From assembly GCF_009862265.1 (NCBI RefSeq), contig NZ_WWGX01000044.1, forward strand, positions 62,001 through 126,000: a stretch of 64,000 bases of DNA, in the 5' to 3' direction. A program made the position numbers and the translations under genes. Shown in pieces: positions 1 to 8,924 of this stretch. This DNA comes from Streptomyces sp. SID8352 (GTDB lineage Bacteria; Actinomycetota; Actinomycetes; Streptomycetales; Streptomycetaceae). The stretch's first letter is position 1, and every line of letters starts with the position of its first letter. Below the pieces are notes generated by a model, which saw only the letters and a list, made by a program, of their open reading frames with translations, had not been told where the DNA came from and made no database searches.

Positions 1-1461
1 CTCGGGCTGACCTACGACGACGTGCTGCTGCTGCCGGGCGCCTCCGCGGTGCTCCCGAACGCGGTCGACACCTCGTCCCGGGTCTCCCGCAACGTACGGG
101 TCAACATTCCGCTGCTCTCGGCGGCGATGGACAAGGTGACCGAGTCGCGCATGGCGATCGCCATGGCCCGCCAGGGCGGCGTCGGCGTGCTCCACCGCAA
201 CCTGGCCATCGAGGACCAGGCCAACCAGGTCGACCTGGTCAAGCGCTCCGAGTCGGGGATGGTGGCCAACCCCATCACCATCCACCCGGACGCCACCCTC
301 GCCGAGGCCGACGCCCTGTGCGCCAAGTTCCGCATCAGCGGGGTCCCGGTCACCGACGCCGCCGGCAGGCTCGTCGGCATCGTCACCAACCGCGACATGG
401 CCTTCGAGACCGACCGCTCCCGCCGGGTGCGCGAGGTCATGACGCCGATGCCGCTGGTCACCGGCAAGGTCGGCATCTCCGGCGTGGACGCCATCGGGCT
501 GCTGCGCCGCCACAAGATCGAGAAACTTCCCCTCGTCGACGACCAGGGCCTCCTCAAGGGCCTGATCACGGTCAAGGACTTCGTGAAGGCCGAGCAGTAC
601 CCGCACGCGGCGAAGGACGCCGAGGGCCGGCTCATCGTCGGCGCCGCCGTGGGCGCCAGCCCCGAGGCGCTGGACCGCGCCCAGGCCCTCACCGAGGCCG
701 GGGTCGACTTCCTGGTCGTCGACACCTCGCACGGCCACAACAGCAACGCCCTCGACTGGATGGCGAAGATCAAGTCGAGCGTCGGCGTGGACGTGATCGG
801 CGGCAACGTCGCCACCCGCGACGGCGCCCAGGCGCTGATCGACGCCGGTGTCGACGGCATCAAGGTGGGCGTGGGCCCCGGCTCCATCTGCACCACCCGC
901 GTGGTCGCCGGCATCGGCGTGCCGCAGGTCACGGCGATCTACGAGGCGTCCCTGGCCGCCCGTGCGGCCGGGGTGCCGCTGATCGGCGACGGCGGGCTCC
1001 AGTACTCCGGCGACATCGGCAAGGCGCTGGCCGCCGGCGCCGACACGGTGATGCTGGGCAGCCTGCTCGCGGGCTGCGAGGAGTCGCCCGGCGAGCTCCA
1101 GTTCATCAACGGCAAGCAGTTCAAGTCGTACCGCGGCATGGGGTCGCTGGGCGCCATGCAGTCCCGCGGCCAGGGCCGGTCGTACTCCAAGGACCGCTAC
1201 TTCCAGGCCGAGGTCGCCTCCGACGACAAGCTCGTGCCCGAGGGCATCGAGGGCCAGGTGCCCTACCGGGGCCCGCTCGCCAACGTGCTGCACCAGCTCG
1301 TCGGCGGTCTGCGGCAGACCATGGGCTACGTGGGCGCCGCCACCATCGAGGAGATGGAGTCCAAGGGCCGGTTCGTGCGGATCACCTCCGCGGGGCTCAA
1401 GGAGAGCCACCCGCACGACATCCAGATGACCGTCGAGGCGCCGAACTACAGCCGTTCGTAG
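1..1461 (+). CDS. guaB: IMP dehydrogenase (5' end outside window)
   Basis: Oxidises IMP to XMP with NAD+, the committed step of guanine nucleotide synthesis, in the cytoplasm. The reading frame is open from base 1 (LGLTYDDVLLLPG) and only about a dozen N-terminal residues should be missing, judging from the usual length near 500. Two CBS domains interrupt the TIM barrel (about bases 250-600, e.g. NPITIHPDATLAEAD). The catalytic loop GPGSICTTRV is intact, with the nucleophilic Cys codon at 889-891, and the flap residues GAMQSRGQGRSYS are present. The gene is followed by a strong hairpin and then by the paralogue guaB3. The purine partner guaA lies 23 kb downstream. Identification is secure; only the true start is unseen. 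Confidence 0.97.
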   Translation, partial: LGLTYDDVLLLPGASAVLPNAVDTSSRVSRNVRVNIPLLSAAMDKVTESRMAIAMARQGGVGVLHRNLAIEDQANQVDLVKRSESGMVANPITIHPDATLAEADALCAKFRISGVPVTDAAGRLVGIVTNRDMAFETDRSRRVREVMTPMPLVTGKVGISGVDAIGLLRRHKIEKLPLVDDQGLLKGLITVKDFVKAEQYPHAAKDAEGRLIVGAAVGASPEALDRAQALTEAGVDFLVVDTSHGHNSNALDWMAKIKSSVGVDVIGGNVATRDGAQALIDAGVDGIKVGVGPGSICTTRVVAGIGVPQVTAIYEASLAARAAGVPLIGDGGLQYSGDIGKALAAGADTVMLGSLLAGCEESPGELQFINGKQFKSYRGMGSLGAMQSRGQGRSYSKDRYFQAEVASDDKLVPEGIEGQVPYRGPLANVLHQLVGGLRQTMGYVGAATIEEMESKGRFVRITSAGLKESHPHDIQMTVEAPNYSRS

Positions 1462-1473
1462 CCGCAGCGCTCC

Positions 1474-1513
1474 GGCGAGGGCGGCCCCGGGACCATCCGG
1501 GGCCGCCCTCGCC
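1474..1513 (+). terminator. Terminator hairpin after guaB
   Basis: A perfect 17-bp inverted repeat (1474-1490 with 1497-1513) surrounds the 6-base loop GACCAT, starting 12 bases after the guaB stop. There is no T-run, as is usual in Streptomyces. It separates guaB transcription from guaB3, which has its own -10-like GATACT at 1526-1531. Confidence 0.85.
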
Positions 1514-1567
1514 GTGTCCGTCGGGGATACTGGAAGACGCTGAACGCTTCAGGGAAAGGCCACAGAC

Positions 1568-2692
1568 GTGACTGAGATCGAGATCGGGCGCGGCAAGCGC
1601 GGCCGGCGGGCGTACGCCTTCGACGACATCGCCGTCGTCCCCAGCCGCCGGACCCGGGACCCGAAGGAGGTCTCGATCGCCTGGCAGATCGACGCCTACC
1701 GCTTCGAGCTGCCCTTCCTGGCCGCCCCCATGGACTCGGTCGTCTCCCCGGCCACCGCCATCCGCATCGGCGAGCTGGGCGGTCTCGGAGTGCTGAACCT
1801 GGAAGGGCTCTGGACCCGCTACGAGGACCCGCAGCCGCTGCTCGACGAGGTGGCGGGGCTGGACGCCGCCGCCGCCAACCGGCGCCTCCAGGAGATCTAC
1901 TCCGCCCCGATCAAGGAGGAGCTGATCGGCCTGCGCATCAAGGAGGTGCGCGACTCGGGCGTGGTCACCGCCGCCGCGCTCTCCCCGCAGCGCACCGCCC
2001 AGTTCTCCAAGGCCGTCGTCGACGCGGGCGTGGACATCTTCGTCATCCGCGGCACCACCGTCTCCGCCGAGCACGTCTCCGGCTCGCACGAGCCGCTGAA
2101 CCTGAAGCAGTTCATCTACGAACTCGACGTGCCCGTCATCGTCGGCGGCTGCGCCACCTACACCGCCGCCCTGCACCTGATGCGCACCGGCGCGGCGGGT
2201 GTCCTCGTCGGCTTCGGCGGCGGCGCCGCGCACACCACCCGCAGCGTGCTCGGCATCCAGGTGCCGATGGCCACCGCCGTGGCGGACGTGGCCGCCGCGC
2301 GCCGCGACTACATGGACGAGTCCGGCGGCCGGTACGTGCACGTCATCGCGGACGGCGGCGTCGGCCGCTCCGGCGACCTGGCCAAGGCGATCGCCTGCGG
2401 CGCCGACTCGGTGATGATGGGCTCCCCGCTGGCCCGCGCCACCGACGCGCCGGGCCGGGGGCACCACTGGGGCATGGAGGCGGTCAACGAGGAGCTGCCC
2501 CGCGGCCAGAAGGTCGACCTCGGGACGGTCGGCACGGTCGAGGAGATCCTCACCGGTCCGTCGCACACCCCCGACGGCTCGATGAACTTCTTCGGCGCCC
2601 TGCGCCGGGCCATGGCCACCACCGGCTACAGCGAGCTGAAGGAGTTCCAGCGCGTCGAGGTCACGGTCGCTGACTCGCAGCCGCGCCGCTGA
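1568..2692 (+). CDS. guaB3: GuaB3 family IMP dehydrogenase-related protein
   Basis: A 374-residue TIM-barrel paralogue of IMP dehydrogenase without CBS domains. The start is GTG 1568, preceded by AGGGAAAGG at 1551-1559. The substrate-phosphate and NAD regions are recognisable (AAPMDSVVSPATA, IADGGVGRSGDLAKAI, MMGSPLARATDAPG). In the loop where true IMP dehydrogenases carry SICTTR, this protein reads GGGAAHTTRSV, so the catalytic Cys is replaced by His. Dehydrogenase activity by the normal thioimidate route is therefore unlikely. Actinobacterial GuaB3 proteins are conserved but poorly characterised; a regulatory or altered catalytic role is inference. Family assignment is firm, function is not. 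Confidence 0.93.
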   Translation: MTEIEIGRGKRGRRAYAFDDIAVVPSRRTRDPKEVSIAWQIDAYRFELPFLAAPMDSVVSPATAIRIGELGGLGVLNLEGLWTRYEDPQPLLDEVAGLDAAAANRRLQEIYSAPIKEELIGLRIKEVRDSGVVTAAALSPQRTAQFSKAVVDAGVDIFVIRGTTVSAEHVSGSHEPLNLKQFIYELDVPVIVGGCATYTAALHLMRTGAAGVLVGFGGGAAHTTRSVLGIQVPMATAVADVAAARRDYMDESGGRYVHVIADGGVGRSGDLAKAIACGADSVMMGSPLARATDAPGRGHHWGMEAVNEELPRGQKVDLGTVGTVEEILTGPSHTPDGSMNFFGALRRAMATTGYSELKEFQRVEVTVADSQPRR

Positions 2693-2702
2693 CCCCGGGC
2701 CC

Positions 2703-2738
2703 GAGGGCCGGCCGCCCCGCCCGGGGAGGCCGGCCCTC
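2703..2738. terminator. Bidirectional terminator hairpin
   Basis: An 11-bp perfect inverted repeat (2703-2713 with 2728-2738, GAGGGCCGGCC) lies between the convergent guaB3 and nucleotide-sugar dehydrogenase genes, 10 bases after the guaB3 stop. Confidence 0.75.
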
Positions 2739-2809
2739 CGCCATGGGCGGGCGGGTCGTCCGGTGGCCGGGACGCGCGCTCCGTGCGCCGCGCACGGGCG
2801 GTGCGCCGC

Positions 2810-4018
2810 TCATAGGCGGTGCGCCGCCCCGGTCGGGGTCGCGCCCCGGGTGTCCAGCAGGAGCTGCGCCTTCACGGAGAGTCCCTGGAGGTCGTACGTG
2901 CGGTGCTGCTGGAGCAGGATCGTGAGGTCGGCGTCGGCGGCGGCCTCGTAGAGGGAGTCGGCGCGGGGGACCGGGCGCCGGGCGACGCTCCAGTTCGGGA
3001 CGTGCGGGTCGTGGTAGCTGACGGTGGCGCCGAGCCCCGTCAGCAGGGTGGCGATCTCCTCGGCGGGGGCGGCCTGCTGGTCGGCCAGGTCCGCCTTGTA
3101 GGTGACGCCGAGGAGCAGGACGCGGGCGCCGCGCGCGGACTTCCCGTGCTCGTTGAGGAGGGCGGCGGCGCGCCGGACGACGTAGCCGGGCATCCGGCGG
3201 TTCACCTGCTGGGCCAGCTCCACCATGCGCAGGCCGCGCGGGGCGTGGCCGGTGAGGTCCTGGGGGACCGAGTGGCCGCCGACGCCGGGGCCGGGGCGGA
3301 AGGCCTGGAAGCCGAACGGCCTGGTCTCCGCGCAGCGGATCACGTCCCACAGGTCGATGCCCAGATCGTGGCAGAGGACGGCCATCTCGTTGACGAGCGC
3401 GATGTTGACGTGCCGGAAGTTGGTCTCCAGGAGGTGCACCGTCTCCGCCTCGCGCAGGCCGCGCGCCCGCACCACCTTGTCGGTGATCCGGCCGTAGAAG
3501 GCGGCGGCCGACTCGGTGCAGGCGGGGGTGAGCCCGCCGATGACCTTGGGGGTGTGGGCGGGGGCGGCGTCGCGGTTGCCCGGGTCCACCCGGCTGGGGG
3601 AGTGGGCGAGGTGGAAGTCGCGCCCGGCGCGCAGCCCGGAGCCCTCCTCCAGGAGGGGCCGCAGGAACTCCTCCGTGGTGCCCGGCCGCACCGGCGACTC
3701 CAGGATCACCGTGGTGTGCGGGCGCAGGTGCGCGGCCAGGGTACGGGCCGCGGCCCCGACCTGGGCGAGGTCGGGGGAGCCGTCCGGTCCGGGCGGGGTG
3801 GGGGCGCAGATGACGGCGGTGCGCACCCGTCCCAGTTCGGCCGGTCCGGCCGCCGTCCGGAAGCCCCCCGAGAGCATCCGGCGCAGTTCGGCGGGGCTCA
3901 GCGGTCCGGCCTCGGGGCCGGTGCGGTAGCCGAGGGTGGGGATGCCGGCGGCCACGGCGGCCTGGGCCAGGGGCAGGCCGTAGGGACCGAGTCCGATGAC
4001 GGCGAGATCTGCGGGCAT
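2810..4018 (-). CDS. Nucleotide-sugar dehydrogenase family protein, probable pseudoenzyme
   Basis: A 402-residue member of the UDP-glucose/UDP-ManNAc dehydrogenase family (WecC/UGDH type). The start is ATG 4018-4016 (MPADLAVIGLGPYGLPL); an in-frame extension upstream lacks a convincing ribosome site. It has an N-terminal Rossmann domain (about residues 4-185), a central dimerisation domain (LLETNFRHVNIALVNEMA) and a C-terminal UDP-binding domain (LLGVTYKADLADQQA). Two signature positions are altered. The usual GGHCIP is GGHSVPQD, with Ser (codon TCG) in place of the catalytic Cys. The usual SPERV is SPSRVDPGN. Oxidation past the aldehyde is therefore doubtful. It is divergent from glpD across a 294-base spacer. 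It could still bind NAD or nucleotide sugar. Confidence 0.85.
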   Translation of the reverse strand: MPADLAVIGLGPYGLPLAQAAVAAGIPTLGYRTGPEAGPLSPAELRRMLSGGFRTAAGPAELGRVRTAVICAPTPPGPDGSPDLAQVGAAARTLAAHLRPHTTVILESPVRPGTTEEFLRPLLEEGSGLRAGRDFHLAHSPSRVDPGNRDAAPAHTPKVIGGLTPACTESAAAFYGRITDKVVRARGLREAETVHLLETNFRHVNIALVNEMAVLCHDLGIDLWDVIRCAETRPFGFQAFRPGPGVGGHSVPQDLTGHAPRGLRMVELAQQVNRRMPGYVVRRAAALLNEHGKSARGARVLLLGVTYKADLADQQAAPAEEIATLLTGLGATVSYHDPHVPNWSVARRPVPRADSLYEAAADADLTILLQQHRTYDLQGLSVKAQLLLDTRGATPTGAAHRL

Positions 4019-4312
4019 GGCGTGGGCCGTCCTTCCCAATAACCGAAGCGGGACAGGTGCGCAAGCCCGGTGGACAGAATGGGCGGGCACACGGTCAGAC
4101 TAGGAGTAAATATGACCGATTTGTGGGATTGGTCGGCCGAATCCCGTTGAGTGTTGTCTCCGCTCACCCGCCCCGCCCCGGAGTTGTCCACAGGCTGGGG
4201 GTACGTGGTGGCTGAACCCGGACGGGACGGTCAGACTTTGCGCAGAGGGGTACGGGACACCGGCGGGCTCGCCCGACGGGTGTGCCGACACCACGGACAG
4301 CGGGAGGCAGCA
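4019..4312. promoter_or_regulatory. Divergent control region with a consensus DnaA box
   Basis: This spacer separates the divergent dehydrogenase and glpD genes. It contains an unusually A+T-rich patch (4101-4130) and a near-perfect inverted repeat GACCGAT-N7-ATTGGTC (4114-4134), which could be an operator. It also has one exact Streptomyces-type DnaA box, TTGTCCACA, at 4184-4192. GGGAGG at 4302-4307 is the glpD ribosome site. No confident -35/-10 pair was recognised. Confidence 0.4.
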
Positions 4313-6019
4313 GTGAGGACAGCGACCCTGGGCCCGGCGCAGCGCGCCGAGGCGCTCGCGGCCATGGCCGAGCGCGAGCTGGATGTGCTGGTGGTCGGCG
4401 GTGGAGTGGTCGGCGCCGGCACCGCGCTCGACGCGGTGACCCGCGGCCTGTCGACCGCTCTGGTGGAGGCCCGGGACTGGGCCTCGGGCACCTCCAGCAG
4501 ATCCAGCAAGCTGGTCCACGGCGGGCTGCGCTATCTGGAGATGCTCGACTTCGCGCTGGTCCGCGAGGCGCTGAAGGAGCGCGGGCTGCTGCTGGAGCGC
4601 CTGGCGCCGCACCTGGTCAAGCCCGTGCCGTTCCTCTACCCGCTCCAGCACAAGGGCTGGGAGCGGCTCTACGCCGGATCGGGCGTCGCCCTGTACGACG
4701 CCATGTCCATGGCCCGGGGCCACGGCCGCGGCCTCCCCCTGCACCGGCACCTGAGCCGCCGGCACGCGCTGCGCGTGGCGCCCGCCCTCAAGAAGGACGC
4801 CCTCGTCGGCGCCCTCCAGTACTACGACGCCCAGATGGACGACGCCCGCTTCGTCACCACCCTGGTGCGCACCGCCGCGTCGTACGGCGCCCCGGTCGCG
4901 AACCGGGCCCGGGTGACCGGATTCCTGCGCGAGGGCGAGCGCGTGGTCGGGGCGCGGGTGCAGGACGTCGAGAGCGGCGGCGAGTACGAGATCCGCGCCC
5001 GCCAGATCGTCAACGCGACCGGGGTGTGGACCGACGACACCCAGTCGATGGTGGGCGAGCGCGGCCAGTTCCACGTCCGCGCCTCCAAGGGCATCCACCT
5101 GGTCGTCCCCAAGGACCGCATCCACTCCGGCACCGGGCTGATCCTGCGCACCGAGAAGTCCGTCCTCTTCGTCATCCCCTGGGGGCGGCACTGGATCATC
5201 GGCACCACCGACACCGACTGGGACCTCGACAAGGCGCACCCCGCCGCCTCCAGCGCCGACATCGACTACCTGCTGGAGCACGTCAACTCGGTGCTCGCCA
5301 TACCCCTCACCCGGGACGACGTCGAGGGGGTCTACGCCGGGCTGCGGCCGCTGCTGGCCGGGGAGTCGGACGCCACCAGCAAGCTGTCCCGGGAGCACAC
5401 CGTCGCCCACCCGGTGCCCGGCCTGGTCGTGGTGGCGGGCGGCAAGTACACGACGTACCGGGTGATGGCGAAGGACGCGGTGGACGAGGTGGTGCACGGC
5501 ATGGACCTCCGGGTCGCCGACTGTGTCACCGAGGAGGTGCCGCTGCTCGGCGCCGAGGGCTACCGGGCGCTGTGGAACGCGCGGGCCAGGATCGCCGCCC
5601 GCACCGGGCTGCACGTGGTGCGGGTGGAGCACCTGCTCAACCGGTACGGCACGCTGACCGAGGAACTGCTCCAGCTCATCGCCGCCGATCCCGCCCTGGG
5701 CGAGCCGCTGCACGCCGCGGACGACTACCTGCGCGCCGAGGTCGTCTACGCCGCCTCGCACGAGGGCGCCCGCCATCTGGACGACGTGCTGACCCGGCGC
5801 ACCCGCATCTCCATCGAGACCTTCGACCGGGGCACCCGCAGCGCCCGGGAGGCCGCCGAGCTGATGGCGCCGGTCCTGGGCTGGGACCGGGACCGGGTCG
5901 AACGGGAGGTCGGGCACTACGAGAAGCGGGTCCAGGCCGAGCGGGAGTCGCAGCGCCAGCCCGACGACCTGACGGCGGACGCGGCCCGGCTGGGGGCGCC
6001 GGACATCGTGCCCCACTGA
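4313..6019 (+). CDS. glpD: Aerobic glycerol-3-phosphate dehydrogenase
   Basis: A FAD-dependent membrane-associated enzyme that oxidises sn-glycerol-3-phosphate to dihydroxyacetone phosphate and feeds electrons to menaquinone. The product is 568 residues, the normal GlpD length. GTG 4313 is chosen because GGGAGG ends 5 bases upstream. The dinucleotide-binding motif GGGVVGAG is at residues 29-36, the family signature SSRSSKLVHGGLRYLE follows, then the DAO fold (GRHWIIGTTDTDWD, GGKYTTYRVMAKDAVD), and the helical C-terminal DAO_C domain covers roughly residues 430-540. No glpK or glpF neighbour is visible, so it is not within a glycerol operon here. Confidence 0.95.
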   Translation: MRTATLGPAQRAEALAAMAERELDVLVVGGGVVGAGTALDAVTRGLSTALVEARDWASGTSSRSSKLVHGGLRYLEMLDFALVREALKERGLLLERLAPHLVKPVPFLYPLQHKGWERLYAGSGVALYDAMSMARGHGRGLPLHRHLSRRHALRVAPALKKDALVGALQYYDAQMDDARFVTTLVRTAASYGAPVANRARVTGFLREGERVVGARVQDVESGGEYEIRARQIVNATGVWTDDTQSMVGERGQFHVRASKGIHLVVPKDRIHSGTGLILRTEKSVLFVIPWGRHWIIGTTDTDWDLDKAHPAASSADIDYLLEHVNSVLAIPLTRDDVEGVYAGLRPLLAGESDATSKLSREHTVAHPVPGLVVVAGGKYTTYRVMAKDAVDEVVHGMDLRVADCVTEEVPLLGAEGYRALWNARARIAARTGLHVVRVEHLLNRYGTLTEELLQLIAADPALGEPLHAADDYLRAEVVYAASHEGARHLDDVLTRRTRISIETFDRGTRSAREAAELMAPVLGWDRDRVEREVGHYEKRVQAERESQRQPDDLTADAARLGAPDIVPH

Positions 6020-6024
6020 GCCGT

Positions 6025-6045
6025 GCCCCGGGCCTGGCCCGGGGC
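6025..6045 (+). terminator. Possible glpD terminator
   Basis: GCCCCGGG (6025-6032) pairs with CCCGGGGC (6038-6045) around a 5-base loop, 5 bases after the glpD stop. Confidence 0.5.
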
Positions 6046-6877
6046 CTGTCCCCGGGCCGGGCTCCGGTCCCGGGCCTGCCCCCGGCTCTGCCCCGGGTCG
6101 GGCTCCGGCCCTGACCCGGCATCGGGTCGGGCCCGGCTCCGGGCCCGGTCCTGACGTCGGCTCCGGCTCCGGGCCAGGCTCCGGTCCAGCCCTCGGGCCA
6201 GGCTTCGGCCGGGGCTCAGGCTCCGGCCCTGGCTCCGGCTCCGGTCCTGAACCGCCATCGATCCTGACCCGGCATCGGGTTGGTCCCGGCTCCGGGACCG
6301 GTCCTGACGTCGGCTCCGGCTCCGGGTCTGGCCCCGGTCCTCACGTCGGCTCCGGTCCTGACGTCGGCTCCGGCTCCGGCTCCGGGCCTGGCCCCGGTCC
6401 TGACGTCGGCTCCGGTGCTGGTGGCGGCTCCGGTCCGGGCTCCGCCCCGGCCCGACCCGACGCCGGCACCGCCGCGCCTCCGGCACCGCCCCGACCTCGG
6501 TCGCGGGCGGGTGCCCGGGAGGAGGTCCGGGAGCGTGGTCCGGGAGCGCGGTCCGGTGTCCCCGGCCCCTCCGCAGGGGATTCCGGACCCCGCCGGGCGG
6601 CCCCGCCGCGCGGTCCGGCCGGTCCGAACGGGACCGTTCGGTACCGCCGTTCGGGCCGGGACTCGGGGCCGTCGGTGCCCGAACGCGCAGGTGGGAGGCG
6701 TGCGGCAGGGGGCGGCGGCAGGCCGTGCGGGGCGCCGCCGGAGCGCGGGTGACAGGGGGTCACGCCCCCTGACGTCCGCCGCGCGCCCGGTCGCCACGAG
6801 GGGACCCTGCGGCGTGGAGCACTTGCCGGGTGAGGGACAATGAAGGCTCTGTCAGGGCGGGTTGCATGAGGGGACGC
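6046..6877. other. Long non-coding gap with repeats before the kinase cluster
   Basis: No gene is supported. Open frames here on both strands give Arg/Ser/Gly/Pro strings that only reflect repeated GGCTCCGG words. The last 100 bases (from about 6770) have mixed composition and must carry the promoter of the first kinase gene. I see no clear -35/-10 pair in them. Confidence 0.6.
6130..6425. repeat. Imperfect tandem repeat array (GGTCCTGACGTCGGCTCC)
   Basis: The word GGTCCTGACGTCGGCTCC recurs at about 6147, 6299, 6354 and 6396, with a variant TCCTCACGTCGGC near 6337. The copies are separated by GGCTCCGGGCCTGGCCCC-like spacers. Spacing is irregular, so it is a degenerate minisatellite and not a CRISPR array. 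Each copy contains the palindrome GACGTC. Confidence 0.7.
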
Positions 6878-8767
6878 ATGTCGGAGCCGGAGCGCGCGGG
6901 CACACCCCGTACGGACAAGGACGCACGTCTCCTCGCCGGGCGGTACCGGCTGGGGGACGTGCTCGGCCGCGGCGGCATGGGGACGGTGTGGCGCGCCGCC
7001 GACGAGACCCTCGGACGCACGGTCGCCGTCAAGGAGTTGCGGTTCCCCGGCAGCATCGACGAGGACGAGAAGCGCCGCCTGATCACGCGCACCCTGCGCG
7101 AGGCCAAGGCCATCGCGCGGATCCGCAACACCAGCGCCGTGACCGTCTTCGACGTCGTCGAGGAGGACGACCGGCCCTGGATCGTGATGGAGCTCGTCGA
7201 GGGCAAGTCCCTCGCCGAGGTCATCCGCGACGACGGCCTGCTGGAGCCGCGGCGCGCGGCCGAGGTCGGCCTCGCCATCCTCGACGTGCTGCGCTCCGCG
7301 CACCGCGAGGGCATCCTGCACCGTGACGTGAAGCCCTCCAACGTGCTGATCGCGGACGACGGCCGGGTCGTGCTCACCGACTTCGGCATCGCCCAGGTGG
7401 AGGGCGACCCGTCCATCACCTCCACCGGCATGCTCGTCGGCGCCCCCTCCTACATCTCGCCCGAGCGGGCCCGCGGCCACAAGCCGGGCCCCGCGGCGGA
7501 CCTCTGGTCGCTCGGCGGCCTGCTGTACGCGGCGGTGGAGGGCGTCCCGCCCTACGACAAGGGCTCGGCCATCGCCACGCTCACCGCGGTGATGACCGAG
7601 TCGCTGGAGGAGCCGAGGAACGCGGGCCCGCTGCGGGACGTCATCCACGGGCTGCTCACCAAGGACCCCGCCCAGCGCCTCGACGACGCGGGCGCCCGCG
7701 CGCTGCTCACCCGGGTCATCCGGGACGCGGACCGCGCCGACGCGGCGGAGACGGCCGGCACCACCAGGGTCGTGCCGCTCCCCGCCCAGCAGGGCCGGCA
7801 GCGGCCGTCCCGGTCGGCACGCAGGGCTGCCGTGGGAGCGGGCGCCGCGGCTCCGGCCGCCGGCCGCGCCGCCCCCGCCGTGCCCGGCGCCCCGCCGCCC
7901 CCGATGCCGGGCGGACCCCCCGGGGGCCCCGCCCCGGGAGTCGGCGCGGCGAACGGCGCCACCGGCGGGCGGAGCGCGGGCTGGCCCGTGATGGCGCCGC
8001 CCGACCTGCCGCCCCGGCCCGCGCCCAGGGCGCCGCTCACCGACGTGGTGCCGCGCCGCACCCTGGTGATCATCGCTGTGGTCGTGGCGCTGGCCGTCCT
8101 CGGCACCGTACTGGCGCTCACGCTCGGCGGCGGGGACGACGACAAGGACGCCCGTGCCGCCGCCGCCCGCACCGCCTCCGGCGCGAGCACCACCGCCGGG
8201 CGCGGCGGCCCCGGCGACACCCGGACCGACGGCAGCGCCTCCGGGCCGGCCGAGGAGGGCGCGGAGGACGGCGCCGCCGCGGACCGGGGCGGCGCGGTGG
8301 GCGGCGACGGGGCGGCCCCCGACGAGGGCGGCGCCGGCGCGGCAGCCACCCACCGGGGCACCCAGGGCTACTCCATCGGCCTGCCCGAGGGCTGGTCGTT
8401 CGGTACCACGGGCACCGCCGGGGACCGCTTCACCGGGCCGAAGGGCCAGAAGCTGCTGATCGCCTGGACCTCCACGCCCAAGGACGACCCGGTCGCGGAC
8501 TGGCAGAACCAGGAGCGCTACATGGTCCGCGCCCGGTACGAGAGGATCCGCATCGAGAAGGTGGAGTACCGGGGCTGGAACGCGGCCGACTGGGAGTTCA
8601 CCTACACGGAGGACGGCACCGGGTACCGCACCGTTGACCGCGGATTCGTCGTGAACGACCACCAGGGCTACGCGCTCATGTACACCGCCAGGGCCGCCGA
8701 CTGGGACGGTGACCTGCGACGGGACACCTGGCGCACCCTCAGCGGAAGTTTCCGGTCCGCGTCCTGA
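6878..8767 (+). CDS. Membrane Ser/Thr protein kinase (kinase 1 of 5)
   Basis: A 629-residue PknB-type receptor kinase. ATG 6878 (MSEPERAGT) is chosen with GAGGGG at 6868-6873; ATG 6866 in frame is the alternative. The kinase domain spans about residues 22-285 with Gly loop GRGGMGTVW (30-38), Lys52 (VAVKEL), HRDVKPSN (148-155), DFG at 168-170 and the activation segment ending SPER. A Pro/Ala-rich juxtamembrane linker leads to one TM helix (about 395-417, LVIIAVVVALAVLGTVLAL). After an acidic low-complexity stalk comes an outside domain of about 140 residues (YSIGLPEGWSFGTT...), probably a PsbP/LpqN-like sensor fold by pattern. All catalytic residues are present. It is the first of five tandem kinase genes, with gaps of only 80-440 bases between them. 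Confidence 0.93.
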   Translation: MSEPERAGTPRTDKDARLLAGRYRLGDVLGRGGMGTVWRAADETLGRTVAVKELRFPGSIDEDEKRRLITRTLREAKAIARIRNTSAVTVFDVVEEDDRPWIVMELVEGKSLAEVIRDDGLLEPRRAAEVGLAILDVLRSAHREGILHRDVKPSNVLIADDGRVVLTDFGIAQVEGDPSITSTGMLVGAPSYISPERARGHKPGPAADLWSLGGLLYAAVEGVPPYDKGSAIATLTAVMTESLEEPRNAGPLRDVIHGLLTKDPAQRLDDAGARALLTRVIRDADRADAAETAGTTRVVPLPAQQGRQRPSRSARRAAVGAGAAAPAAGRAAPAVPGAPPPPMPGGPPGGPAPGVGAANGATGGRSAGWPVMAPPDLPPRPAPRAPLTDVVPRRTLVIIAVVVALAVLGTVLALTLGGGDDDKDARAAAARTASGASTTAGRGGPGDTRTDGSASGPAEEGAEDGAAADRGGAVGGDGAAPDEGGAGAAATHRGTQGYSIGLPEGWSFGTTGTAGDRFTGPKGQKLLIAWTSTPKDDPVADWQNQERYMVRARYERIRIEKVEYRGWNAADWEFTYTEDGTGYRTVDRGFVVNDHQGYALMYTARAADWDGDLRRDTWRTLSGSFRSAS

Positions 8768-8924
8768 GCGTGGGCGCCCGGGGTTTGGGACGGCCCAGAT
8801 ATGGCATCCCCTCATTGCGGGTTGCCTCCGGCACGTATCGTGAACGCATGCGAACCGCACGCAGCCGGAACGGGCCGCGCGGCGAACGGAATTGACCGAC
8901 GGGCGGCTGCCGGGGGTGGGTGAC

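Noticed and set aside
5917..6797. Minus-strand frames rich in SRRQDRS or Gly/Thr units
   Set aside because: They are read from the minisatellite at 6130-6425, with no start site, ribosome site or homologous motif.
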